64,000 nt of DNA from Acidihalobacter aeolianus (GTDB taxonomy: Bacteria; Pseudomonadota; Gammaproteobacteria; DSM-5130; Acidihalobacteraceae): positions 1,878,462 to 1,942,461 of the forward strand of contig NZ_CP017448.1 in assembly GCF_001753165.1 (NCBI RefSeq), given 5' to 3'. The translations under genes were made by a program, and so were the position numbers. Below, in pieces: positions 1-8,668 of the stretch (positions within the stretch are counted from its first letter, which is position 1; every line of letters begins with the position of its first letter). The notes beneath the pieces were generated by a model. It was not told the origin of the DNA and did not search any database. It was given only the letters and a program-made list of their open reading frames with translations.

Positions 1-890
1 TCATGGCCTCGATGGCGGGCACCTGGGACGCTAACGAAACCTGGCTGGTGGTAGCCGGCGGCATCATTTTCGGCAGCTTCCCGCTGGTGTACGGTTCTGC
101 CTTCCACTACCTGATGATTCCCCTGATGTTTGCCTTACTCGGCATCATGATGCGCGCCGTGGCACTTGAGTTCCGCGTGCATTCGAGTAGCAGCCAGCAC
201 TTTTGGGACTGGGGATTCGGCCTGGGCAGCCTCGTCGCCACCTTTTTCGCTGGTGTGGCGCTCGGCGCCACGCTGCAGGGCTTCCCGCTGACGGATACGG
301 CCTCCGGCATCCCCACCTACACCGGCAGCGGCCTGCGCTTCATCAGCGCGTTCAGCCTGTGGACCGGGGTTGCAGCCGTCGTTGCCGCCTCGCTGGCCGG
401 CGGATTGTATCTGCGTGCCCGCTTCGAACGACGCTGCCAGGTCTACGACCACGCCGGACATTGGGTTGCCGGCAGCTTCTGGCTTGCGCTGGCCGCCGTT
501 GTCATCACCCTGGTCTGGAGCTGGGTCGCGTTCCCCTGGGCGGCAGCCAAATGGACCGGACCGCACTGGTGGGTATGGTGGCTGCTCGGTGCGGTGATCG
601 TCTTCGCTGCCATCAAGATGCGCCTGGCATCGGCGCAGCGTCACGACATGCGCGCCATGCTCTGGCTCTCCGCCACCATCGTTCTGATGTGGGGCGGCAT
701 GATGGCGACGCTATACCCCTGGCTGGTCCCCGGCACCTGGACGTTGTATGACGGTGCCAACCCGTCCAATTCGCTGGTCGCCTTCACCCTGGCAGTAGGT
801 GGCTTCATCCCGGTCATGCTGATGTACAACTGGTATCAGTTCTGGGTGTTCCGCGCGCGCATCAACAAACTGGCTGCGTACGCACACTAA
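1..890 (+). CDS. cydB: cytochrome bd ubiquinol oxidase subunit II (5' truncated by window)
   Basis: Subunit II of a cytochrome bd-type terminal quinol oxidase, an inner-membrane enzyme that reduces oxygen with quinol electrons. The visible part begins at a conserved CydB segment, TWDANETWLVVAGG, then FGSFPLVYGSAFHYLM, and continues through about seven hydrophobic helices to a GFIPVMLMYNWYQFW end. Roughly 40-50 N-terminal residues, including the first helix, lie before the window. Methionine at base 3 is therefore internal and not the start. The wording of the motifs resembles the CioB (cyanide-insensitive) branch, but I cannot separate that from ordinary CydB here. It leads a same-strand run that includes cydDC, which supports the call. 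CydA should lie just upstream, outside the window. Confidence 0.93.
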   Translation, partial: MASMAGTWDANETWLVVAGGIIFGSFPLVYGSAFHYLMIPLMFALLGIMMRAVALEFRVHSSSSQHFWDWGFGLGSLVATFFAGVALGATLQGFPLTDTASGIPTYTGSGLRFISAFSLWTGVAAVVAASLAGGLYLRARFERRCQVYDHAGHWVAGSFWLALAAVVITLVWSWVAFPWAAAKWTGPHWWVWWLLGAVIVFAAIKMRLASAQRHDMRAMLWLSATIVLMWGGMMATLYPWLVPGTWTLYDGANPSNSLVAFTLAVGGFIPVMLMYNWYQFWVFRARINKLAAYAH

Positions 891-904
891 GCCGCGTCCC
901 GCAT

Positions 905-932
905 CGACCGACCGGCATTTGCCGGCCGGTCG
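905..932 (+). terminator. hairpin between cydB and the small membrane gene
   Basis: A 12-bp stem with one A/C mismatch closes a four-base ATTT loop immediately after cydB. No T-run follows, so it is more likely an mRNA-stabilising or partial-termination hairpin than a full Rho-independent terminator. It could lower expression of the regulatory genes relative to the oxidase genes. Confidence 0.5.
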
Positions 933-951
933 CCTCAAGAGCACGAACTAA

Positions 952-1221
952 ATGTCCGCACCTAAACCGCATGAACATTTCCGGGTTTCTGCCGACACAT
1001 CCAATGGCCAGCACCATTTGATAAGACGACTCAAGCCTCTCACTCTGCCACTGACATTCCTGTCCGGCCCATTGCTCGGCACGATCTTGGTCGCAAGCAT
1101 CTTCGGCCTACCCAGTCCCTTGATCGCATTCGCCGCTGTGGTTTTTGGGCTGAGCTTTGCCGTATTGCTCTGGCTCGCACTGAAACCCTCCCGGACAGGT
1201 GCAAAGCCGCCGCACTCATGA
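952..1221 (+). CDS. small two-helix membrane protein, unknown function
   Basis: An 89-residue protein not recognised as a named family. A polar N-terminus of about 30 residues is followed by two hydrophobic segments, roughly residues 31-51 and 55-78, joined by a short Gly-Leu-Pro-Ser-Pro turn, then a basic tail. It sits 61 bases after cydB and its stop overlaps the ATG of the downstream sensor kinase in an ATGA arrangement, so it is probably co-transcribed and translationally coupled. It is too long for CydX (about 37 residues) and does not match YbgE as I know it. Its position suggests an accessory role in oxidase assembly or in signalling to the kinase. This is inference only. Confidence 0.6.
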   Translation: MSAPKPHEHFRVSADTSNGQHHLIRRLKPLTLPLTFLSGPLLGTILVASIFGLPSPLIAFAAVVFGLSFAVLLWLALKPSRTGAKPPHS

Positions 1222-2819
1222 AGCCGTTTCCCCGTCCCCTCCCAGCGCACAAAGACTGGCCGCGGGAACTCCCGCCGCTGCCGGCTGTCACCGGGTTATC
1301 CCGCCTGACCTCCGTGCAACCCAAATACCGATTCATGTTCATTCGCAGCCCCAGCCATGCTCTCAGACGACTCGTCATGCAGCCACTCTGGCTGCCGGTG
1401 ACCCTGTCGACCACGCTGTTCGTCTGCGCCATGGCGATACTGGTGTTTCTGATCCATCACGGCTTGACCCGCTTCGACCCGCTGTACCAGCAGGCACAGA
1501 ACCTCGCCACCCTGCAGCAGATCACCACCGAACTCAGGCTCGACGCAGCACAAGGCCTCCAACCGCCGGCCCGACTGGAAAACCGATTGCGTAAGCTGTC
1601 CATACAACATGCATGGCTGTCGCCGGCAACCACCTCGCGCCTTAGTAGCGCCCTGCATGCATTGACAAGCAAGCCACACACATCACCCGATGCCCTGGCG
1701 GTCACACTCAGCATGCTGCATACGGCCGCTGCCGAGGAGGACCAGGCGCGCGTACCCATGCTCAAGCTTGTCAGCACAGATGCCGGTCACGCATTGCAAT
1801 TGGCCCTCGCCCTGCTGACCGCCTTCCCGCTGCTCGTCATCGCCCTGCTCAGCGCACTCCAGGGCCGGCTCGTTTCCCCGCTGAGCCGGCTTGCCGACCT
1901 GCTGACCGCACTCGCGGATCGCGAGTACCGGCCGCTCGACGAAACCGGGGTTGCCCCCGTCCTGCGCCCGCTTTTTTCGAGCTACAACCAACTCGTCGCC
2001 CGCCTCCGTCTGCTTGAGGATCAGCATGCGCTGCGCGAACAGGCGCTTTCCGATGCCATCGACGAGGCCACCCGTTCGCTCTTCCTGACCCAGGCCGCAC
2101 TGACACGCGCCGAGCGCCTGGCCGCCGCCGGCGAGGTCGCGGCCAGCCTTGCCCATGACCTGCGCAATCCCCTGGCCGGAATCCGCATGGCCCTCAGCAA
2201 CCTCGAAACCGAATCCCCCGAGGGCGAATTCCGCGAGCGTATCACGCTGATCGGGAGCGAAATAGACCGCCTGGTCGCGACCCTCAACAGTCATCTCTCA
2301 CGTGCACGCCACCGTCCCGAACCGGCACGTGCCGTGGACATCGGCGAGACCCTGCGCGGCCTGGGCACCCTGCTGCGCTTTCGCTACGGCTCCGAACTGC
2401 GCGTGATGATCGAAGCCGAGGAATACATGCGCTGTCTGCTCCCCGAAAGCGCCTTCCGCCATACCCTGCTCAACCTGCTCAGCAATGCCTGCGAAGCATC
2501 CACCAGCAAACAGACGCAGCGGGTGCTGGTGGACGCACGCATCCAAGAAAGGCAGATCGTCATTACCATCGATGATGATGGTCCTGGATTTCCCGCCGCA
2601 CTGCTACGCACCGGACCGCGTCCCTTCGCCTCCGACAAGCCGGCCGGCACCGGGCTCGGGCTCGCCACTGCAAGGCGCTTCGCGGCCGAGTGCGGCGGTC
2701 AACTCCAGTTGAGCAACCGCAGCGAAGGCGGAGCCCGCGCACGCCTCGTGCTACCCTGCGAGACTGCGACCCGAAACGGTACCGGACAAACCCCACAGCG
2801 ATCCCCACAAGGCGGATAA
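1218..2819 (+). CDS. membrane sensor histidine kinase (NtrB-type partner of a sigma-54 regulator)
   Basis: Sensor kinase of 533 residues. Two membrane segments, about residues 56-80 and 195-215, bracket a sensor region of about 110 residues. A HAMP-like linker leads to the phospho-acceptor helix AHDLRNPLAGIRM (His313 from this start), the N box LLNLLSNACEAS, the G1 box IDDDGPGFP and the G2 box GTGLGLATARRF. The ATG overlaps the previous stop (ATGA), which favours this start; ATG at 1335 gives a shorter protein and cannot be excluded, as neither has a clear Shine-Dalgarno. The adjacent NtrC-type regulator is its obvious partner. Location between cydB and cydDC suggests it senses a respiratory or envelope cue, which is inference. 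Confidence 0.9.
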   Translation: MKPFPRPLPAHKDWPRELPPLPAVTGLSRLTSVQPKYRFMFIRSPSHALRRLVMQPLWLPVTLSTTLFVCAMAILVFLIHHGLTRFDPLYQQAQNLATLQQITTELRLDAAQGLQPPARLENRLRKLSIQHAWLSPATTSRLSSALHALTSKPHTSPDALAVTLSMLHTAAAEEDQARVPMLKLVSTDAGHALQLALALLTAFPLLVIALLSALQGRLVSPLSRLADLLTALADREYRPLDETGVAPVLRPLFSSYNQLVARLRLLEDQHALREQALSDAIDEATRSLFLTQAALTRAERLAAAGEVAASLAHDLRNPLAGIRMALSNLETESPEGEFRERITLIGSEIDRLVATLNSHLSRARHRPEPARAVDIGETLRGLGTLLRFRYGSELRVMIEAEEYMRCLLPESAFRHTLLNLLSNACEASTSKQTQRVLVDARIQERQIVITIDDDGPGFPAALLRTGPRPFASDKPAGTGLGLATARRFAAECGGQLQLSNRSEGGARARLVLPCETATRNGTGQTPQRSPQGG

Positions 2820-2855
2820 TGCCGTCCTTACTCAATCGTCACGTTCCTGCTGTCC

Positions 2856-4256
2856 ATGTCGGATAATCTTCTGATCATCGAGGACGAAACCCTACTCGGC
2901 AGCGAATTGGCCCGCCATTTCCAGCGCCAGCAGTGGGAAGTCACCCTGGCCAGCACGGCAGGCGAGGCGCGCCGCTATCTGTTCGACAACCAGCTCGACC
3001 CGCTGGTCGTGCTCTCCGACATGAGCCTGCCCGATGGCAACGGCCTCGACCTGCTGGAAGCGGCCAGAAATGCCGGCATCCACTCCGAATGGGTGCTGTT
3101 GACCGGTTACGGCAGCGTGCCGGATTCGGTGCGCGCGTTACACCTCGGCGCACACGAATTCCTCGAAAAACCTTGCGACCGCGATCGCCTCGATCTCATC
3201 ATTGCCGGCGCCGCACGCAGCGCCAGGGCGCAGCGCCGGCTCGACCAACAGCAACAGGCGGGCTCGGCGCGCTACACACCCGAGGCGATGTACGGCAACA
3301 GCCCGGCTAATCGCGAGGTCCGAGCACTGCTCAGACGACTTTCCCGGGCTCCTTTCAGCACCTTGCTAATCACGGGTGAAACCGGCACTGGCAAGGGATT
3401 GGCTGCCCGCATTCTGCACCACACAGGCGCACGCGCAGATGGTCCCATGGTGCAGCTCAACTGCGCCGCCTTGCCGCGGGAGCTCTTGGAATCAGAATTG
3501 TTCGGGCACGAGGCCGGTGCCTTTACCGGTGCGCGCAGCCGCCGCCGCGGGCTGTTCGAACAGGCCGACGGAGGCACCTTGTTTCTCGACGAGATCGGGG
3601 AACTCGATCCCGACCTGCAGGCGAAACTGCTGATGGCGATCGAGGAACGCCGCATCCGTCGGCTGGGTGGCGACCGCGAAATCAGCATCGACGTCCAGGT
3701 GATTGCGGCCACACACCGCAATCTCGAAGAACAGGTCCGCATCGGCCGTTTTCGTGCCGACCTCTACCATCGACTGAGCGTCTTTCGCATCGCACTGCCC
3801 CCGCTGCGTTCGCGCGCCGAGGATCTCGACGAACTCGTGCCCGCCTTCGTCGCCGAATTCAATGCCAAGGCCGGGCGCCGAATTCGCGAAATACCCTCGA
3901 CGATCATGGACAAACTGAAGGCCTACCGCTGGCCTGGGAACGTGCGCGAGCTGCGCAACGCGATCGAACGCAGCGTACTGCTGAGCGAGGGCGACAGCCT
4001 CTCGGCCCATTGGCTACAGCTCGATCAGACCGCGACCGGCGAGACCGCTCCCGTCACCGAATCCGCGACCGAAATGAGCATCAGGCTGCCGCTGGACGGC
4101 AGCCTCACCCTGGACGACATCGATCGGCGCGTGATCGAAGCCGCCTTGGAACTGCACGATTACAATGTCTCGGCAACGGCCAGGGCGCTGCGTACTACTC
4201 GGGAAACCCTGCGCTACCGCATGCAGAAATACCAACTTCAGCGACAATCGAGCTGA
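2856..4256 (+). CDS. NtrC-family sigma-54-dependent response regulator
   Basis: Response regulator of 466 residues. Receiver domain about 1-120 with acidic pair Glu9-Asp10, phospho-acceptor Asp55 in VLSDMSLPDG and Lys105 in LEKP. AAA+ sigma-54 activation domain about 145-375 with Walker A GETGTGKG (174-181), the sigma-54-contact loop GAFTGA (221-226) and Walker B LFLDEIGEL (242-250). C-terminal Fis-type helix-turn-helix about 425-463 (ALELHDYNVSATARALRTTR). All elements needed to drive sigma-54 promoters are intact. It lies 36 bases after its kinase and 18 bases before cydD. Its target promoter is not visible here and may lie upstream of cydA. Confidence 0.95.
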   Translation: MSDNLLIIEDETLLGSELARHFQRQQWEVTLASTAGEARRYLFDNQLDPLVVLSDMSLPDGNGLDLLEAARNAGIHSEWVLLTGYGSVPDSVRALHLGAHEFLEKPCDRDRLDLIIAGAARSARAQRRLDQQQQAGSARYTPEAMYGNSPANREVRALLRRLSRAPFSTLLITGETGTGKGLAARILHHTGARADGPMVQLNCAALPRELLESELFGHEAGAFTGARSRRRGLFEQADGGTLFLDEIGELDPDLQAKLLMAIEERRIRRLGGDREISIDVQVIAATHRNLEEQVRIGRFRADLYHRLSVFRIALPPLRSRAEDLDELVPAFVAEFNAKAGRRIREIPSTIMDKLKAYRWPGNVRELRNAIERSVLLSEGDSLSAHWLQLDQTATGETAPVTESATEMSIRLPLDGSLTLDDIDRRVIEAALELHDYNVSATARALRTTRETLRYRMQKYQLQRQSS

Positions 4257-4274
4257 TACAACGAAACCCAACCC

Positions 4275-6053
4275 ATGACAGACGCCCAAGCCCCACGTTC
4301 CCGCGAGGCCGGCAAGGCCATTGACCGCTGGCTCCGCAGCCATGCGGCGCAGGTCAGACTGCCGGTCAGCCTGAATGCCGCCATCGGATTGTTCGGCGGC
4401 CTGTTGATCGTGCTGCAGGCCTGGCTGCTCGCCCGTGTGGTCGATGCCCTGGCGATCCGCGGACAGGCACTCGAAAGCGTGGCCACCCTGCTCGCCGGCA
4501 TGCTCGGCGTCTTCGCGTTGCGCGCGCTGACTGCGGTGGCAAGCGAACGTACCGCCTTCGCCGTTGCCGCCCGCATCAAACCGGCCATGCGCGACATGCT
4601 GTACGCGCAGATCGAGGCACTGGGGCCGGCCTGGACCCGCAGCCAGCGCAGCGGGGAACTGGCCAACACCCTGGTCGACGGCGTCGAGTCACTGGAGAAG
4701 TACTACGCGCTCTATCTACCGCAATCGGCCCTGGCCGCACTGGTCCCCCTGTCGATCCTGGTGTTCGTGTTTCCCGCCGACTGGCTCTCCGGCCTGATCA
4801 TGCTGATCACCGCTCCGTTGATCCCCGCCTTCATGATTCTCATCGGCAAGGGCGCCGAGCGCCTGAACCAGCGCCAATGGCGGCGTCTGGCACGCATGAG
4901 CGCCCATTTTCTCGACATGATCGAGGGTCTGACCACCCTGAAGCTGTTCAACGCCAGTCGCGCCGAATCCGAGATCATCGCGCGCATTTCGGACGAATAC
5001 CGCAAGAGCACCATGGCCGTACTGCGGGTTGCCTTCCTCTCCTCGCTCGTACTCGAATTCCTCGCCACCCTCAGCATCGCGATGGTGGCGGTCTTCATCG
5101 GCTTTCGCCTGCTCTTCGGTGACATCCACTACTTGCCGGGTCTGTTCGTGCTGCTCCTCGCGCCCGAGTTCTACCTGCCACTGCGCAACATGGGCACCCA
5201 GTACCACGCGCGCATGGAAGCCATCGGCGCCGCCGAGCGCATGGTCGAACTGATGGAAACCCGTCCGAGCACCGTATCGCCCGCGGGTGGCAGCTACACC
5301 GTGCTGCCACCCGAACAGCCCGTGGCGCTGCGCTTCGCCGCCGTCGACTTCGCCTATACCTCCGACACCCCCGTACTGCACGGGCTCGACTTCGCACTGC
5401 AGGCCGGCGAAAGACTCGCCGTCGTCGGCCCCAGCGGGGCGGGGAAAAGCACGCTCATCCAACTCGTGCTGGGCTTTTTGCATCCGACCGGCGGAAACAT
5501 CCTGGTCAACGGCATACCGCTGGACGAAATCGACCCGCAGGCATGGCTGCGCAGGCTGGCCTGGGTACCGCAGAAGCCCACGCTGTTCCACGGCAGCGTG
5601 CTCGACAATATCCGCCTCGGCGACATCGAAGCGGACATGGACCGCATACGCGAAGCGGCAGCGAACGCCCATGCGGACGACTTCATCCGCGATTTACCTC
5701 AGGGCTACGGCACCCTGCTCGGCGATCGTGGGCAGGGGCTTTCCGGCGGCCAGATCCAGCGCATCGCCCTCGCCCGCGCATTTCTCAAGAATGCGCCACT
5801 GCTCGTGCTCGACGAACCCACCGCAAGCCTGGATCCGGACAGCGAGCGGCTGGTCACGGCCGCAGTCGAGCGGCTGGCGCAGGGCCGTACCGTACTGAGC
5901 ATCGCCCATCGTCTCGATACCGTCCGACGCGCGGACCGCATCCTGGTCATGAATGCCGGCCGCCTGGCCGAGAGCGGCAGTCACGACGAGCTGATGCGGA
6001 TCGACGGGCTGTACGCCGACCTATGCCGGGCATACCGGGGGGCCGCCGCTTGA
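4275..6053 (+). CDS. cydD: CydD half of the CydDC thiol/glutathione ABC exporter
   Basis: Heterodimeric ABC half-transporter of 592 residues. With CydC it exports cysteine and glutathione or otherwise sets periplasmic redox, and it is needed for assembly of cytochrome bd. A six-helix membrane domain covers about residues 25-320. The nucleotide-binding domain has Walker A GPSGAGKST near 385, signature LSGGQIQR near 489, Walker B LLVLDEPTAS and the H-loop IAHRL. It starts 18 bases after the regulator gene and its TGA overlaps the TTG start of cydC, giving tight coupling. Length matches CydD (about 588). Presence beside cydB supports CydD rather than a general MsbA-like exporter. Confidence 0.93.
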   Translation: MTDAQAPRSREAGKAIDRWLRSHAAQVRLPVSLNAAIGLFGGLLIVLQAWLLARVVDALAIRGQALESVATLLAGMLGVFALRALTAVASERTAFAVAARIKPAMRDMLYAQIEALGPAWTRSQRSGELANTLVDGVESLEKYYALYLPQSALAALVPLSILVFVFPADWLSGLIMLITAPLIPAFMILIGKGAERLNQRQWRRLARMSAHFLDMIEGLTTLKLFNASRAESEIIARISDEYRKSTMAVLRVAFLSSLVLEFLATLSIAMVAVFIGFRLLFGDIHYLPGLFVLLLAPEFYLPLRNMGTQYHARMEAIGAAERMVELMETRPSTVSPAGGSYTVLPPEQPVALRFAAVDFAYTSDTPVLHGLDFALQAGERLAVVGPSGAGKSTLIQLVLGFLHPTGGNILVNGIPLDEIDPQAWLRRLAWVPQKPTLFHGSVLDNIRLGDIEADMDRIREAAANAHADDFIRDLPQGYGTLLGDRGQGLSGGQIQRIALARAFLKNAPLLVLDEPTASLDPDSERLVTAAVERLAQGRTVLSIAHRLDTVRRADRILVMNAGRLAESGSHDELMRIDGLYADLCRAYRGAAA

Positions 6054-7777
6054 ACGATCTCCGCCGCCTGCTGTCCCTGTTCGTGCCCTACCGCCGCTGG
6101 ATGGCCGGCGGCATCGCGCTGAGCCTGGTCGTCGCCCTGGCGAACATCGGCCTGCTGGCGCTTTCCGGCTGGTTCATCACGGCGATGGCCGTGGCCGGGC
6201 TGGCGCATGTGAGCATGGACTACTTCACCCCCGCCGCCGGAATCCGCGGCCTCGCGATCCTGCGCACCGGTGGGCGCTATCTGGAGCGACTGATCACCCA
6301 CGAAGCGACCCTGCGCCTGCTGGCGCGCCTGCGCGTCTGGTTCTACGAGCACCTGGAGCCGCTGGCGCCGGCCCGCATCCAGTATTACCGTGGCGGCGAT
6401 CTGCTCAGTCGTATCCGTGCCGATATCGACACCCTGGACAATTTTTATCTGCGCGTACTCGCACCCACGGCCGCTGCCGTCGTGGGCACGGCCCTGCTGT
6501 TCGGCTTCATGGCCCTGTTCAGCATGCGGATCGCCTTGATCGATCTGGCCGGTCTGGCCCTCGCTGGAGCGGTCCTGCCCTTGCTCGCCCAGCGCGCCGG
6601 GCGCCGCCCCGGGCGGAACGCCGTCGAGGTGCGCAGCCTGCTGAGGTCGACCGTGGTCGACGGTGTGCAGGGACTCGGCGAACTGCGCGTCTACGGCGCC
6701 TCCGGACGCCAGCAGGAACGCGTGAGCAGGCTGAGTCACGACCTGATCGGGCCGCAGCGACAACTGAGCCGCATCGCCGGGGCTGCGGCCGCCACGACCG
6801 GACTGACGACTCAGCTGTCGCTGTGGTTCGCCGTGCTGATCGCCGGCCCGATGGTGGCAGCGCACGAGATCGACGGTCCCGATCTCGCCATGATCGCGTT
6901 GTTCGTGATGGCCAGCTTCGAAACCGTCAACGGACTGCCCGCCGCCTTCCAGAGCCTCGGCGAGACGCTCGCCGCGGCGCGGCGCGTCTTCGAGATCGTC
7001 GACGCCGAACCGCAGGTCGCAGACCCGCCCACGCCCGCTGTGCCGCCCACCCGCCCCGAGCTGCGTTTCTCCGGTGTGCGCATGCGCTATGCAGACGATG
7101 CGCCCTGGGCGCTGGACGGCCTCGATCTAGAGCTACCCGCAGGCCGGCGCGTGGCCCTGATCGGCGCCACCGGTTCGGGCAAGACCTCCGTGCTCAACCT
7201 GCTGCTGCGTTTCTGGGATTATCAGGCGGGCAGCATCACGCTGGATGGGCGCGAACTGCGCGAATATGCCGGCGAGGATTTGCGACGCTACTGCGCCGTC
7301 GTGTCCCAACACACCCACCTGTTCAACACCACCATCCGCGCGAACCTGATGCTCGCACGCTCCGATGCCGACGAGTCGCAGATGATCGAGGCGGCGAAAC
7401 AGGCCCGTATCCACGACGAGATCATGCGTTTCCCGAGCGGCTACGATACCTTCGTGGGCGAGGCTGGCGAAAGGCTGTCCGGCGGACAGGCCCGCCGCGT
7501 GGCCATCGCCCGGGCGCTGCTCAAGGACGCCCCACTGCTGCTGCTCGACGAGCCCACCGAAGGTCTAGACGCACACTCCGAGGGACATGTGCTCGAAGCC
7601 ATCCAGACCGCCATGCAGGGACGTAGCGTGCTGCTGATCACGCACCGTCCCCGCGCTCTGCGGCACATGGATCATATCTATGTGCTGGAACGCGGTCGCA
7701 TTGGCATACAGGGAACGCCTGAGCAGTTGTTCGGCAGTGAGGGCGCATCGCTGAATGCCTATGCGACAGTCGGTTAG
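6050..7777 (+). CDS. cydC: CydC half of the CydDC ABC exporter (TTG start)
   Basis: Second half-transporter, 575 residues from a TTG at 6050 that overlaps the cydD stop (TTGA). A run of six G lies eight bases before it and can act as Shine-Dalgarno. An apparent upstream extension in the same frame only reads through cydD out of frame and is rejected. Membrane domain about 1-310 contains LLALSGWFITAMAVAG, typical of CydC. The ATPase domain has Walker A GATGSGKTS near 372, signature LSGGQARRVAIARALL near 476, Walker B LLLLDEPTEGLD and the H-loop THRP in place of AHRL. It ends the cyd run; 116 non-coding bases follow. Confidence 0.93.
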   Translation: MNDLRRLLSLFVPYRRWMAGGIALSLVVALANIGLLALSGWFITAMAVAGLAHVSMDYFTPAAGIRGLAILRTGGRYLERLITHEATLRLLARLRVWFYEHLEPLAPARIQYYRGGDLLSRIRADIDTLDNFYLRVLAPTAAAVVGTALLFGFMALFSMRIALIDLAGLALAGAVLPLLAQRAGRRPGRNAVEVRSLLRSTVVDGVQGLGELRVYGASGRQQERVSRLSHDLIGPQRQLSRIAGAAAATTGLTTQLSLWFAVLIAGPMVAAHEIDGPDLAMIALFVMASFETVNGLPAAFQSLGETLAAARRVFEIVDAEPQVADPPTPAVPPTRPELRFSGVRMRYADDAPWALDGLDLELPAGRRVALIGATGSGKTSVLNLLLRFWDYQAGSITLDGRELREYAGEDLRRYCAVVSQHTHLFNTTIRANLMLARSDADESQMIEAAKQARIHDEIMRFPSGYDTFVGEAGERLSGGQARRVAIARALLKDAPLLLLDEPTEGLDAHSEGHVLEAIQTAMQGRSVLLITHRPRALRHMDHIYVLERGRIGIQGTPEQLFGSEGASLNAYATVG

Positions 7778-7893
7778 AACCCCGTTCCCATCCCACCGAC
7801 ATTGCGCTACGCTCTGCAGGGTTATTGCAGCGGAGCTCCATCGACGGCAGCCCGCCGGCGCCACGGCTCCGCCATCATGCAGGAGGCAACACC

Positions 7894-8214
7894 ATGGCCG
7901 ATACACCCAAGGATGAAATGAATGCCATCCGCGAGGATTTGAGCAAACTCCGCGCGGACGTCGCCGAACTGACCCATGCCCTCAAGGATCTGGCCGTGAA
8001 CCGCGCAGGTACCGCCCGCGATCAGGCCAAGGCCGGGGTGGCCGAAGCACGTGAGCGATTGAAACAGCAAGCCAATCGCGCGGGCGAACAAGGGCGCGAG
8101 TATTACGATGCCTTCGAACAGCAGATTGGCGAACGCCCGATGACCAGCCTGCTCGTGTCATTCGGCATCGGCTTCGTGCTCGCCAAGCTGCTCGATCTCG
8201 GGGGGCGACGCTGA
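7894..8214 (+). CDS. YqjD/ElaB-like DUF883 membrane-anchored protein
   Basis: A 106-residue protein with a long amphipathic, coiled-coil-like N-terminal part (about 1-80, many Glu, Lys, Arg and Ala) and one C-terminal hydrophobic helix (SLLVSFGIGFVLAKLL) ending in GGRR. This is the DUF883 layout; E. coli YqjD of this family binds stationary-phase ribosomes to the membrane. The ATG at 7894 has AGGAGG seven bases upstream and is preferred over an earlier in-frame start at 7825. It begins a three-gene set matching the E. coli yqjD-yqjE-yqjK order. Function in this organism is inferred from that family. Confidence 0.87.
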   Translation: MADTPKDEMNAIREDLSKLRADVAELTHALKDLAVNRAGTARDQAKAGVAEARERLKQQANRAGEQGREYYDAFEQQIGERPMTSLLVSFGIGFVLAKLLDLGGRR

Positions 8215-8231
8215 ACTACCTCACCGAGTGG

Positions 8232-8486
8232 TTGCTGTCACTGCTTGACCTGCTGCACCTGGAAGGCCAGGCACTGCGCGTTTCCGCGCTGCGCCTCGGC
8301 GTGGCCCTGTGGCTTAGCCTGGTGGCCGCCTGCCTGCTGCTTGCGGGTCTGCTCTTGATCGCATGGGGTTTCGAGCGCTGGCTGAGCGAGCTCTTAGGAC
8401 CCGTCGCCTCGCTGGTGGTCACTGGCGGGATCCTGCTGCTATTTGCCGGTGGACTCGGATGGCTCGCGAGAAGCCGGATTCACTGA
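8232..8486 (+). CDS. YqjE-like (phage-holin-superfamily III) membrane protein
   Basis: An 84-residue protein with two long hydrophobic helices (about 24-47 and 57-77) separated by a short charged turn, as in the YqjE family. The start is uncertain. TTG at 8232 is the first conventional codon, but it has no clear ribosome site. An in-frame CTG at 8211 overlaps the preceding stop as CTGA and has a G-run just upstream, which would add seven residues (LNYLTEW). Order after the DUF883 gene and before a YqjK-like gene supports the assignment. Its biochemical role is unknown in the family. Confidence 0.78.
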   Translation: MLSLLDLLHLEGQALRVSALRLGVALWLSLVAACLLLAGLLLIAWGFERWLSELLGPVASLVVTGGILLLFAGGLGWLARSRIH

Positions 8487-8668
8487 GCGTGGCGCGCCAA
8501 CGGCTGCGTAGCGCTGCCCGCGCAGAGCCTTGGGCCCTGCGCCTGCTGGAACCGGCCAACCGTCCACTCCTGCTCGCATTCGCCACCGGTCTCGCTGCGG
8601 GAGGAATGCCGTTGGCCCGGCGCTGGCTACACCGACGGCTTCTGCGCGCACTGCCCCGCCCCCGCTAG
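8459..8668 (+). CDS. YqjK-like small basic protein
   Basis: A 69-residue, Arg-rich protein with one moderately hydrophobic stretch (PLLLAFATGLAAGGMPL). The third gene of a yqjD-yqjE-yqjK-like set, and YqjK proteins are short, basic and poorly characterised. ATG at 8459 has GGTGGA just upstream but overlaps the previous gene by 28 bases. GTG at 8489 would start three bases past that stop and is a reasonable alternative. The assignment rests mainly on position and composition. Confidence 0.65.
   Translation: MAREKPDSLSVARQRLRSAARAEPWALRLLEPANRPLLLAFATGLAAGGMPLARRWLHRRLLRALPRPR

Noticed and set aside
5543-6049. N-terminal extension of cydC
   Set aside because: It lies inside cydD in another frame, is Arg/Pro-rich, and the CydC family sequence starts at the TTG at 6050.
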